Assembly (NCBI RefSeq): GCF_900186865.1
Contig: NZ_LT906480.1
Location: 1-64,000, forward strand
Length of the DNA stretch: 64,000 nucleotides
Reading direction: 5' to 3'
Source: Stenotrophomonas maltophilia
GTDB lineage: Bacteria > Pseudomonadota > Gammaproteobacteria > Xanthomonadales > Xanthomonadaceae
A model generated the notes under the pieces. The model had not been told where the DNA came from and did no database searches. It saw only the letters and a program-made list of their open reading frames with translations. The stretch's first letter is position 1; each line of letters starts with the position of its first letter. The position numbers and the translations under genes were made by a program. Shown piece after piece: positions 38,700-46,146 of the stretch.

Positions 38700-39736
38700 C
38701 TGATTCCCCTGCTGATGCCGCTATCGGTCAGGTTGTGCCCGCGCCGAGCGCGGGCACTGCCGGGGCAATTACGGCCTTTTCCTTTGGTGAACCAACGCCC
38801 GTGCTGGACTCGCGCGGGTTGTTCGATTATTTGGAATGCTGGCGCAATGGGCGCTACTACGAACCACCGATCACCCTCAGTGGTCTGTCGCGCACCACGC
38901 GCTCCAATCCGTTCCTGCACAGTGGCCTGATCTTCAAGCGCAACATGCTGGTGCGTACCTTCGTCCCGCATCGATTGCTGGACCGCACCGCGTTCTCGCA
39001 GATGGCCTTGGATTACCTGGTGTTCGGCATGGCGTACATGGAGCGGCAAATCTCCTACTCCGGACGCCTGTTGCAGTTACAGCCACTCATGGCCCAGTAC
39101 ATGCGCCGTGGTGTGCAACCCGGTGAGTTCTTTCAGGTGCGAGCCGGACGGGCCGAGCATGAATTTGCACCTGGCTCTGTGTACCAGCTGCGCGAGGCCG
39201 ATACCGATCAGGAAATCTACGGGATGCCGGAGTGGCTGGCCGTGGTGCAGTCGGCGCTGCTCAACGAATCGGCGACGTTGTTCCGCCGCAGGTACTACAC
39301 CAACGGCTCGCATGCTGGGTTCATCCTCTACATGACCGACCCGCAGCCGGAGGGCATGGACGTGGACGCCCTGCGGCAGGCGCTGCGAGACTCGCGCGGG
39401 CCGGGTAATTTCCGCAACTTGTTCGTGCATTCGCCCAACGGCAAGAAGGACGGGTTGCAGCTGATCCCGATCAGCGAAGTGGCCGCCAAGGATGAATTCA
39501 CCGGCATCAAGCGCGTGACCCGTGATGACATTCTGGCTGCACTGCGCATCCCCCCGCAGCTGCTGGGCATCGTGCCTCAGAATGCGGGTGGATTCGGCTC
39601 GATTCGGGATGCGGCCACGGTGTGGGCATCGATGGAACTGGCACCCTTGCAATCGCGTATGGCCATGGTCAACGAATGGATCGGCGAGGATGTCATTACC
39701 TTCGCCCCGTTTGACCTGGCACCCGGAGCAACCTGA
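38696..39736 (+). CDS. P2 Q-type phage portal protein
   Basis: A 346 aa portal protein of the PBSX/P2 Q family. Characteristic blocks include YYEPPITLSGLSRTTRSNPF, MALDYLVFGMAYMERQISYS, IYGMPEWLAVVQSALLNESA, FRNLFVHSPNGKKDGLQLIP, KDEFTGIKRVTRDDILAALR and IPPQLLGIVPQNAGGFGSIRD. Length matches P2 Q. It begins at GTG in a GTGA overlap with the coiled-coil gene and is closed by a terminator. Classical P4 lacks a portal gene; here it is the only recognisable virion gene. Confidence 0.9.
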   Translation: MTDSPADAAIGQVVPAPSAGTAGAITAFSFGEPTPVLDSRGLFDYLECWRNGRYYEPPITLSGLSRTTRSNPFLHSGLIFKRNMLVRTFVPHRLLDRTAFSQMALDYLVFGMAYMERQISYSGRLLQLQPLMAQYMRRGVQPGEFFQVRAGRAEHEFAPGSVYQLREADTDQEIYGMPEWLAVVQSALLNESATLFRRRYYTNGSHAGFILYMTDPQPEGMDVDALRQALRDSRGPGNFRNLFVHSPNGKKDGLQLIPISEVAAKDEFTGIKRVTRDDILAALRIPPQLLGIVPQNAGGFGSIRDAATVWASMELAPLQSRMAMVNEWIGEDVITFAPFDLAPGAT

Positions 39737-39799
39737 CGCCCTGTCCGGTGTGCCGGTGCCGCTCGCAGAACGCGCGGCGGTTCCGGCCCGGGCTGACCC

Positions 39800-39827
39800 A
39801 ATAGGCCGCCCACGGGCGGCCTATTTT
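39800..39827. terminator. Bidirectional terminator between portal and antitoxin genes
   Basis: Stem AATAGGCCGCC / GGCGGCCTATT (39800-39810 and 39815-39825) with a T-run following on the + strand. It separates the convergent portal and antitoxin genes. Confidence 0.9.
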
Positions 39828-39831
39828 CGTT

Positions 39832-40179
39832 TCACGCCGCGCGGACGGTAGCCTCAGTCGCATCCTTCCGCCGCTTGCTGCCCTGTTGCTTGGGCGGCAC
39901 CAGGTCAACGTGAATCCGATAGCCCAGCGCGGTGGCTGCACGGCTGAGCGTATCGAGGGTGAGCCCGGTATCTGCCTCATCCAGCACGCGATCCAGCTGC
40001 GAGCGGCTGGTGTTCATGCGCTTGGCCAAGTCAGACTTGCTGACCTTGGCCACCTTCATGGCTTCAGCAACCTGCCAGGCGATCACGCGCTTGACCGCGA
40101 CAGATGCGGACTCTTCCAGCAGCCCTTCCGACTCCAGGAAGTCGTCAAAGCTCGATCCGATGTGCGGGTTCTTGCTCAT
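39832..40179 (-). CDS. XRE-family antitoxin (HigA-like)
   Basis: A 115 aa protein with a helix-turn-helix (VAEAMKVAKVSKSDLAKRMN, TSRSQLDRVLDEADTGLTLD) and a flexible basic tail (PPKQQGSKRRKD). It overlaps the upstream toxin gene by four bases, the normal layout of HigBA-type pairs with toxin first. It would neutralise the toxin and repress the shared promoter. Confidence 0.85.
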   Translation of the reverse strand: MSKNPHIGSSFDDFLESEGLLEESASVAVKRVIAWQVAEAMKVAKVSKSDLAKRMNTSRSQLDRVLDEADTGLTLDTLSRAATALGYRIHVDLVPPKQQGSKRRKDATEATVRAA

Positions 40180-40517
40180 TTGATCACCTCATCCCTACGC
40201 TTCTTTGCCACTGCCAGATCGGCCTTGGGCGTCTTATCGGACTTCTTCACAAACCCGTGCAGCAGCACCATGTCCTGCTTGACCGTGGTGAACATGACGC
40301 GGGCAATGCCTTCGGGGATCGAGCTACGCACTTCCCACAACCGGTCGTCCATCTTTCGCACCAGCGGCATGCCCATGGGCCAGCCGAGCTGGACCGTCTT
40401 GATATCGCCACCGATGGCCCTGCGTGCCTCGGCAGAGACCTCTTCCTTGAGCCATATCCGCACAGGCTCATCGGCCGAGGCGGAACGGTAGAACCGGACG
40501 TCCAAGACTGTCTTCAT
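40176..40517 (-). CDS. RelE/HigB-type toxin (Gp49-like)
   Basis: A 113 aa protein of the phage-derived Gp49/HigB family: RFYRSASADEPVRIWL, KMDDRLWEVRSSIPEGIARV and the hallmark VLLHGFVKKSDKTPKADLAV with its catalytic-face basic residues. Such toxins cleave mRNA on the ribosome. It is the upstream gene of a toxin-first operon, transcribed leftward from the control region near the right attachment site. Confidence 0.86.
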   Translation of the reverse strand: MKTVLDVRFYRSASADEPVRIWLKEEVSAEARRAIGGDIKTVQLGWPMGMPLVRKMDDRLWEVRSSIPEGIARVMFTTVKQDMVLLHGFVKKSDKTPKADLAVAKKRRDEVIK

Positions 40518-40841
40518 GCGGCCAGTATACGCCGGGAGCGTTCTGGGATGTACTTATTTATGTACGTTCATTCAGGGGCGCGGCCCCTATTGCCGACGCC
40601 CGCAGCGGTGCTCCACGGCTCCCCCATTACAGCAGGTAGCCACGGTGGAATCGGTGATGTGTCCTGGCGTCCTGCCTTCGAGGTGCCGGGCAGTCGCCAG
40701 TCACGTAATCCAGTCGGCGCTGCGATGCCTGAAAGGGGCGCCTTGCGGTTGTGAGCCAGTCAATCAGGCGCGTCTTTGCGGTCCTGCCTGTAACCAGTGT
40801 AACCAGTTGTTCCCAACGGATGGTACGCACTCGCGCCAGAC

Positions 40842-40922
40842 GTAAGTCATTGATATATAAGGTGGCTATGGAGGGTGTAACCAGCGTACCAATGTAACCA
40901 GTAAAAACAGTGAGTCAGAAAT
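40842..40922 (-). repeat. 81-bp iteron repeat, right copy
   Basis: Inverted relative to the copy at 32425-32505, about 86 percent identical. It carries two GTAACCAG units and the AT-rich TTGATATATAAGG. Two further GTAACCAG units lie just to its left. Confidence 0.8.
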
Positions 40923-41554
40923 CTCAAACAGGAAATGGCAGGCGCTAGGACAATAGATAGACCGGCGAAACCCTTGGGAGACAGGGGAAGTGGCAGGGGG
41001 AGAGGGGCAGTAGTGCCTGCACAGGACGTGTAACCAAAAAAGCGTTCCAGACCCTTAATTCATAGCCTTCCTGAAACACTGTAAGTAGTGGGTGTTTTCT
41101 TCTTGGACGCTATTGGACGCCCTCTTTTCTCCCTTCTCTGGTCACTGCGCATTTGGCGTCCATCTGGCCGCTCAGTGCCCCGCCAGAAACCCCCTTTGGT
41201 GCAGGGATTCGCAGGTATTGGCATGACCTCTCAGTGTCCCCTACAGCCTTGCTGGGCCTATTCCTGGCCTGTGTGCAGGTAGTGCAGAAAAAGCACCCTA
41301 TGAAGTGCGCAGGCGTGGCGGGGAGACGAGTGCGCACGCCGGGGTGCGCACACCGCCGGGCCTCCTGCCTCCCTGTACACCCGATTCCATCTCAACCGTC
41401 ACCAGCGCGCTCACTGGCCACGTGCAGTGCAGCGCTCTTCCAGCCCTGGCGTCATGCAGTAGCGCGCTGCTGCGCGTGCTGAGAGCCGGTGCACGCGCAG
41501 CAGCATTCCGTGACGCCCCTAGTGCCCGTCGCTCAGGCCAAGCTTTGCGCTGAT

Positions 41555-41575
41555 GGCGGTAATTGTGGCGGTAAC
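41555..41575 (+). promoter_or_regulatory. Candidate integrase arm-binding sites, right
   Basis: GGCGGTAAT (41555-41563) and GGCGGTAAC (41567-41575), with the same 12-bp period as the left pair at 31157-31177. Confidence 0.5.
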
Positions 41576-41628
41576 TTCAAAATCAACTCTTGGAAGAATC
41601 TATATGTAGCAATGGTTAGCTGGTTATT

Positions 41629-41646
41629 GTGTGGAGTCCGCCACAG
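41629..41646. other. Right attachment site of the satellite
   Basis: GTGTGGAGTCCGCCACAG; shares its first six and last seven bases with the left site at 31019-31036. Confidence 0.8.
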
Positions 41647-41759
41647 GCCTCGATCCTGACCAGCACCTCGCCCGCCCCCGGGCGCGGTACCGAGACTTCC
41701 TCGATGACCAGCGGCTTGCCGAACTCGCGTACGACGGCGGCCTTCATGGTGGATTGCAT
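41640..41759 (-). pseudogene. adhP: Zinc alcohol dehydrogenase, 5' part (split by the satellite)
   Basis: N-terminal fragment of the dehydrogenase whose remainder lies at 30121-31036. It reads [20 protein letters not shown] and ends [10 protein letters not shown] at the junction, then runs into satellite DNA and stops at a TAA at 41616-41618. GGAG lies 8 bp upstream of the start. Joining EACG to VCHTDL restores the canonical zinc-binding sequence without any frame change, so the disruption is a clean insertion. Confidence 0.92.
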
Positions 41760-41795
41760 GTTCGGATCTCCGCAGTGCGCTTGCCCACAGAATGA

Positions 41796-41831
41796 CGCCG
41801 GCTCGAGGCCGGCGCTTTGATCACGATCAAA
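41796..41831. other. Pair of hairpins between eda and adhP 5' part
   Basis: CGCCGGC-TCGAG-GCCGGCG (41796-41814) followed by TTTGAT-CACG-ATCAAA (41816-41831). It lies after eda, which ends at 41856 on the minus strand, and may act in its termination. Confidence 0.45.
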
Positions 41832-41855
41832 CCTTTGAAGATCCGTGCAGCAGGT

Positions 41856-42494
41856 TCAGCTGGCCAGCACCGATGCTTCGCGCGCCAGTCGTTCGATGGC
41901 GTCCCAGTCACGGGTCTGCAGCAGCGCCGGGGTGGTCAGCCACGAGCCGCCCACGCACAGCACGTTGGGCAGGTGCAGGAACTGCGGCGCGGTCTGCGCG
42001 CTGATGCCACCGGTCGGGCAGAAGCGCACGTCGGCAAACGGGCCGTGCCAGGCCGCCAGCAACGCAGCGCCACCGGCCTGCACCGCCGGGAAGAATTTGA
42101 AGGTGTCCGTGCCCTGCTCCAGGCCCAGGATCAGGTCCGAGGCGGTGGCGGCACCGGGCAGGTACGGCAGGTCGGCATCGCGTGCGGCGGCATACAGCGC
42201 CGGCGTTGCACCGGGCGACACCGCGAAGCGCGCGCCGGCCTGCTTCGCCGCCTGCATCTGCGCGGCGTTGAGCACGGTGCCGGCGCCGATGACAGCATCG
42301 GGCACGGCTTCGACTATGGCCTTGATCGCATCCAGCGCCTGCGGCGTGCGCAGCGTCACTTCGATCACCGGCAGGCCGCCGCGGAACAGCGCCTGGGCCA
42401 CTTCGACCGCCTCATTCACATCTTCGGGGGTGTACACCGGAATCACCGGTGCCAGCTTCAACAGCGCGCGCAGGCGCGGATCAGCGCTGGACAT
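41856..42494 (-). CDS. eda: KDPG/KHG aldolase
   Basis: 2-dehydro-3-deoxy-phosphogluconate aldolase of the Entner-Doudoroff pathway, yielding pyruvate and glyceraldehyde 3-phosphate. The 212 aa TIM barrel shows PVIEVTLRTPQALDAI (catalytic Glu), GAGTVLNAAQMQAAKQAGAR, YLPGAATASDLI, FKFFPA with the Schiff-base Lys, and FCPTGGI. The ATG at 42494 has AAGGAG upstream and is preferred to the longer frame from 42521. No edd or other pathway gene is adjacent. Confidence 0.95.
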   Translation of the reverse strand: MSSADPRLRALLKLAPVIPVYTPEDVNEAVEVAQALFRGGLPVIEVTLRTPQALDAIKAIVEAVPDAVIGAGTVLNAAQMQAAKQAGARFAVSPGATPALYAAARDADLPYLPGAATASDLILGLEQGTDTFKFFPAVQAGGAALLAAWHGPFADVRFCPTGGISAQTAPQFLHLPNVLCVGGSWLTTPALLQTRDWDAIERLAREASVLAS

Positions 42495-42607
42495 GGTCTT
42501 GCTCCTTGCCCGATGGGGCATCGCGGATCGCCGCCGGGTCCGGCAGCGCAGCGGCGCATGATGCCATGCACGCTGCGAAGGTGCTGGTACCCTGCCCTGC
42601 GGCGGAT

Positions 42608-43198
42608 TCAGACTGCGTCGGCCTGCAGTGCCTGGATGCGGCGTTGGTACCAGTCACCCCCAAGCGGGTCGAACACCGCCGAACGTTCCATCGGCGCTTC
42701 GTATACATGCACCGAAATGGCCAGGGCTTCATCGCTGGCATTGCGCAGGGTGTGGTATTCGTGAGGTGGAATGAGGCTGCCGGCGCTGCCGCAGCCGCCG
42801 CGCAGCGCGGCGTGGCGTCGGAAGCGCCAGCGTTCGCCGGCGCATTCCAGCAGCTCGTAACGGGTGATCTCCAGTTCCCCCAACCACACGCCCTCCACAC
42901 ACCACATGGCATCGTGGTCGTGCAGCGGCGTGCCCTGCCCTGGGCCCCAGCTCATGGCAATCACGCTGTAGCCGTGTTCCTGGCTGTGGTACAGCGGGCG
43001 TCGCGCGTAATGATCACTGACCGGACGGTGCACGCATTCGGGTAGCTCGATGCGGCTGTCCGCGATGGCTTCCTGCAGCGCCAGCTGCAGGTCGGCGGTG
43101 ATGCGCCCGGCATCACCGGCGGTCATCGCCGCGTCGACTGCGGCGATCAACCGGTCGCGGCCACGGAACGCCGGAAACGGAGAAGTCTGCAGGTCCAT
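42608..43198 (-). CDS. Cysteine dioxygenase-family protein
   Basis: A 196 aa cupin. The metal-binding motif is PLHDHDAMWCVEGVWLGELE near residues 97-117, with the third His in PPHEYHTLRN. Bacterial relatives oxidise cysteine to cysteine sulfinate or 3-mercaptopropionate. The ATG at 43198 (MDLQTSPFPAF) was chosen; the frame stays open upstream to 43315 without family similarity. It is divergent from the lacI-type gene. Confidence 0.8.
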   Translation of the reverse strand: MDLQTSPFPAFRGRDRLIAAVDAAMTAGDAGRITADLQLALQEAIADSRIELPECVHRPVSDHYARRPLYHSQEHGYSVIAMSWGPGQGTPLHDHDAMWCVEGVWLGELEITRYELLECAGERWRFRRHAALRGGCGSAGSLIPPHEYHTLRNASDEALAISVHVYEAPMERSAVFDPLGGDWYQRRIQALQADAV

Positions 43199-43436
43199 GC
43201 CCCGACTGTAGCGGAGCATGGTTAAGGGAATGTTGGTGTTCGCGCGCGTGGCACCCGCATTCATGGCAAGCACGCGTGAAAAACGGTTTAGATGCAAACG
43301 CAGTAGAGCGATCACAATGGAACCTCACGCGGTGGAACGTGTCGAACACGGTCTGTGCCGCTCCAGCTGCGACATTCCGCAACTTCGCGCCCGACGGGCG
43401 CAAGGCTAGAATTCTCCGACTTACCTGGTTCTATAC
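43199..43436. promoter_or_regulatory. Divergent control region of the dioxygenase and LacI-type genes
   Basis: A 238-bp gap between divergent starts. An imperfect palindrome CGGTTTAGATGCAAACG near 43286 has CGTTT/AAACG half-sites of the kind bound by LacI-family repressors. Another candidate inverted pair is GAACCTCACGCGGTG near 43320. No exact promoter hexamers are assigned. Confidence 0.35.
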
Positions 43437-44492
43437 ATGTCAGTGCGAAATATGAGCGATGCCGCGTTGCCGGCATCGAAAGGCAAGGCTGCCACGATCA
43501 ACGACATCGCACGACTGTCGGGAGTTTCCAAGAAAACGGTTTCAAGAATCATCAACAACTCGCCGCTGGTGCGCAAAGACACCCGCGACAAGGTCGAGGC
43601 GTTGATGCGCGAGGTCGGTTACGTCCCCGACCCGCTGGCGCGCGGACTCGCGTTCCGCCGCTCCTTCCTGATCGGGCTGGTGTACGACGACCCCGGCGCC
43701 CAATGCATTGTCGACCTGCAGCACGGCGCGCTGGAAGCGCTGCGCGGCACCGGCTATGAGCTGGTGGTGCACCCGTGCAACAGCCAGGATCCGGACTGTG
43801 CGGACGGCGTGCGCCGCTTCGTGCAGCAGCAGAAGCTGCATGGGGTGATCCTCGGCCCGCGTGCATCCGAATCGGTTGCACTCGCGCAGATGCTGGACGA
43901 CATCGACTGCCGCTACGTGCGGATCAACGCGCATGCGTCGGAAGAAGACGTGCAGGCGGTGGTCACCCACGATCGCGATGGCGCGGCAGCAGCAGCGGGC
44001 TACCTGCTCTCGCTCGGCCACCGCGACATCGCGGTGATCGCCGGACCGGGTGACCGGCGCGCGGCGCGTGAGCGTACCCATGGCTTCCTTGACCGGTTGG
44101 CCCAGGTGGGGCTGACCTTGCCGGGCGAGCGCGTGCTGGAAGCGGGCGACACCTTCGAATCCGGCGTGCATGCCGCCGAACGGTTGCTGCTGGGGGAACG
44201 CCGCCCCAGTGCGATCTTCGCCGGCAACGACGAGATGGCGGCCGGTGTCTACCAGGTCGCGCTGCGTGCGGGTATTGCCGTGCCACAGCAGCTGTCGATC
44301 GTCAGCTACGACGACAGCCCGCTGGCCTCGCGGCTGTGGCCGCCGCTGACCTCGGTGCGCCGCCACGTGTCCGACATCGGCCGCATGGCCGCAGCGATGC
44401 TGGTGCAGACCGATCTGCCGGATGCGCCGACCGCAGCCAGCGTGCATCCGCAGTTGATGGTGCGCGGTTCCTGCCGCGCCGTGGACGCCTGA
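43437..44492 (+). CDS. LacI-family transcriptional regulator
   Basis: A 351 aa regulator. The N-terminal LacI helix-turn-helix ATINDIARLSGVSKKTVSRI, then INNSPLVRKDTRDKVEALMR is textbook. It is followed by the hinge (YVPDPLARGLAFRRS) and a periplasmic-binding-type ligand domain with SAIFAGNDEMAAGV and LSIVSYDDSPLASRLWPPLT. It is divergent from the dioxygenase and opposite the eda side. The ligand is probably a sugar or related effector, but no catabolic operon adjoins it. Confidence 0.93.
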   Translation: MSVRNMSDAALPASKGKAATINDIARLSGVSKKTVSRIINNSPLVRKDTRDKVEALMREVGYVPDPLARGLAFRRSFLIGLVYDDPGAQCIVDLQHGALEALRGTGYELVVHPCNSQDPDCADGVRRFVQQQKLHGVILGPRASESVALAQMLDDIDCRYVRINAHASEEDVQAVVTHDRDGAAAAAGYLLSLGHRDIAVIAGPGDRRAARERTHGFLDRLAQVGLTLPGERVLEAGDTFESGVHAAERLLLGERRPSAIFAGNDEMAAGVYQVALRAGIAVPQQLSIVSYDDSPLASRLWPPLTSVRRHVSDIGRMAAAMLVQTDLPDAPTAASVHPQLMVRGSCRAVDA

Positions 44493-44542
44493 GTGCCCTG
44501 CCCTCGCCTGCGCCGCTGCAATGGCGCAGGCAGGCAACAACG

Positions 44543-44570
44543 AAAACGGCGCATCCAGGTGCGCCGTTTT
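44543..44570. terminator. Bidirectional terminator between LacI-type gene and phhA
   Basis: Perfect stem AAAACGGCGCA / TGCGCCGTTTT (44543-44553 and 44560-44570) with a 6-nt loop, suited to both convergent genes. Confidence 0.92.
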
Positions 44571-44602
44571 CCTTTCAATGCGAAGCGCTGTACCCCGTGC
44601 GC

Positions 44603-45496
44603 TTACACGTCGCCGCCGTCGGCCCAGCCTTCACCGGTGCCCTTCTGGAACACGCGGTCATCGCCCTGCACCTCGCCGGCCGGCAGATGCGCCTGGTCGG
44701 CCAGTGCCGCGTAGATCGGGGTGAAGTCCGGCGACGTCGCCTGCATCAGCTGTTCGAAGCTGTCGATGACGAAGTAGGTCTTCTGGAAGGTGTCGATGCG
44801 GTACTTCGTGCGCATGATCCGCTGCAGGTCGAAACCGATGCGGTTGGGCGCGGGCGATTCCAGCGAGTACAGCGACTCGCCCTTCGACGACACGATGCCG
44901 GCGCCGTAGATGCGCAGGCCTTCGGGCGTATCGATCAGGCCGAATTCCACCGTGTACCAGTACAGGCGGGTCAGGTTCTGCAGTGCATCCGGGCCGATCG
45001 CGTGGGCTTTGACGCCGCCACGGCCGTACGCCTCCATGTAGTCGGCGAACACCGGATTCATCAGCAGCGGCACGTGGCCGAACAGATCGTGGAACAGATC
45101 CGGCTCGGCGATGTAATCAATCTGGTCCGGGCGACGGATCCACCAGGTCACCGGAAAACGGCGATTGGCCAGGTGGTCGAAGAAATCCAGTTCCGGCAGC
45201 AGGCCTTCAACGCCGACCAGGGTCCAGCCGGTGGCGGCGCCCAGTACTTCGTTGAGCTGGTCGAAGCGCGGAATCATGTGCGCGCTCATGCCCATCTCGT
45301 CCTGTGCATCCAGGAACTCCTGGCAGGCGCGGCCGACCAGCAGCTCGCGCTGGCGCTGGTACAGCGTGCTCCAGGTGGCGTGGTCGTCGGCGGTATAGGT
45401 GTCCCACGGCTGCTCGACGAGCGCGGTGGTGTACACCGGCACGTAGCCCTTGTCGGTCTGCTGGTGTTCGACGCGGCGGGGCTGGGCGAGGTCCAT
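44603..45496 (-). CDS. phhA: Phenylalanine-4-hydroxylase
   Basis: A tetrahydropterin-dependent iron enzyme converting phenylalanine to tyrosine. The 297 aa product has the family catalytic block LFHDLFGHVPLLMNPVFADY, with the two His iron ligands, and YWYTVEFGLIDTPEGLRIYG with the Glu ligand. It is divergent from an Lrp/AsnC regulator, an arrangement seen in Xanthomonadaceae. The control region between them carries a strong inverted repeat. Confidence 0.96.
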   Translation of the reverse strand: MDLAQPRRVEHQQTDKGYVPVYTTALVEQPWDTYTADDHATWSTLYQRQRELLVGRACQEFLDAQDEMGMSAHMIPRFDQLNEVLGAATGWTLVGVEGLLPELDFFDHLANRRFPVTWWIRRPDQIDYIAEPDLFHDLFGHVPLLMNPVFADYMEAYGRGGVKAHAIGPDALQNLTRLYWYTVEFGLIDTPEGLRIYGAGIVSSKGESLYSLESPAPNRIGFDLQRIMRTKYRIDTFQKTYFVIDSFEQLMQATSPDFTPIYAALADQAHLPAGEVQGDDRVFQKGTGEGWADGGDV

Positions 45497-45540
45497 GGGG
45501 CACTCCTTGACGGGATGCCTACGATGCTAGGGCAGAGCAC

Positions 45541-45585
45541 GCGCAACAGGGTTGCAAAAGTTGCGCCCGTTGACCCTGTTGGCGC
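45541..45585. promoter_or_regulatory. Inverted-repeat operator between phhA and the Lrp-type gene
   Basis: GCGCAACAGGGT (45541-45552) pairs with ACCCTGTTGGCGC (45573-45585), with two further TTGC/GCAA sequences between. A likely binding site for the Lrp-type regulator, controlling both genes. Confidence 0.65.
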
Positions 45586-45621
45586 AATATCCTTGCGTAC
45601 TCACCATGTTGCGGGGCAACA

Positions 45622-46107
45622 ATGGCCGGAGAAGTCCAGTTTGATCGCACGGATATACGCCTGCTGGCTGAAATCCAGCGGGATGGGCGCGCCACCAACG
45701 CCGAACTGGCGGCGCGGGTGAATCTTTCGCCTTCGGCCTGCCTGCGGCGGTTGCAGCGGCTGGAAAGCGAGGGTGTGATCGTCGGCTATGGCGCGCGGCT
45801 GGAGCCGCGGCAGCTGCGGCTGGGCCTGCAGGCCTTCGTGCGCGTGCAGCTGGAAAAGCACGACCAGGCCGCCATCGGCCACTTCGTGGACAGCGTGCAA
45901 GCGTGGGACGAGGTGGTGGCCTGCCATGCGCTGACCGGCGACATGGACTACCTGCTGCACGTCTACGTGCGCGACCTGGAGCACTTCTCGCGCTTCCTGC
46001 TGGACCGGTTGCTCAACGCCGGTGGCGTGGCCGATGCCAACTCCAGCTTCGTGCTGCGCACGGTGAAGGGCTTCCAGGCATTGCCGCTTTCGCAGCTGGA
46101 GTCCTGA
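45622..46107 (+). CDS. Lrp/AsnC-family regulator
   Basis: A 161 aa feast/famine regulator. The N-terminal helix-turn-helix is clear (FDRTDIRLLAEIQRDGRATN, LSPSACLRRLQRLESEGVI), followed by a RAM ligand domain (HALTGDMDYLLHVYVRDLEH, FSRFLLDRLL). Because it faces phhA across a shared operator, I infer that it senses an aromatic amino acid and regulates phhA. Confidence 0.93.
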   Translation: MAGEVQFDRTDIRLLAEIQRDGRATNAELAARVNLSPSACLRRLQRLESEGVIVGYGARLEPRQLRLGLQAFVRVQLEKHDQAAIGHFVDSVQAWDEVVACHALTGDMDYLLHVYVRDLEHFSRFLLDRLLNAGGVADANSSFVLRTVKGFQALPLSQLES

Positions 46108-46146
46108 GCGGCCACCGGGCATGCCCGGTGGCCAGGCATCAAGGGA

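Larger units (their letters stand above)
40518..41615. other. Right end of the satellite, no supported genes
   Basis: About 1.1 kb. It contains GTAACCAG repeats at 40790, 40799, 40877 and 40894, the inverted 81-bp iteron repeat (40842-40922), TTGGACGC direct repeats at 41103 and 41113, and arm-type repeats at 41555-41575. Several short open frames (for example 41153-41482) have no ribosome site or family features and are not called. Confidence 0.6.
31030..41646 (+). mobile_element. P4-like phage satellite integrated in adhP
   Basis: A 10.6-kb element bounded by imperfect 18-bp attachment sites. Content in order: tyrosine integrase, AlpA-like regulator, small gene, Ogr/Delta zinc finger, small unknown genes, TOPRIM primase, DUF927 helicase, coiled-coil Psu-like protein, P2-type portal and a toxin-antitoxin pair. 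Every gene except the last two reads rightward. Ogr/Delta plus AlpA plus primase-helicase is the hallmark of P4-type satellites, which borrow a P2-like helper's particles. No terminase, capsid or tail gene is seen except the portal. Confidence 0.88.

Noticed and set aside
41153..41482. Open frames in the right end of the satellite as genes
   Set aside because: No ribosome site, no recognisable features and rare-looking composition; left as non-coding.
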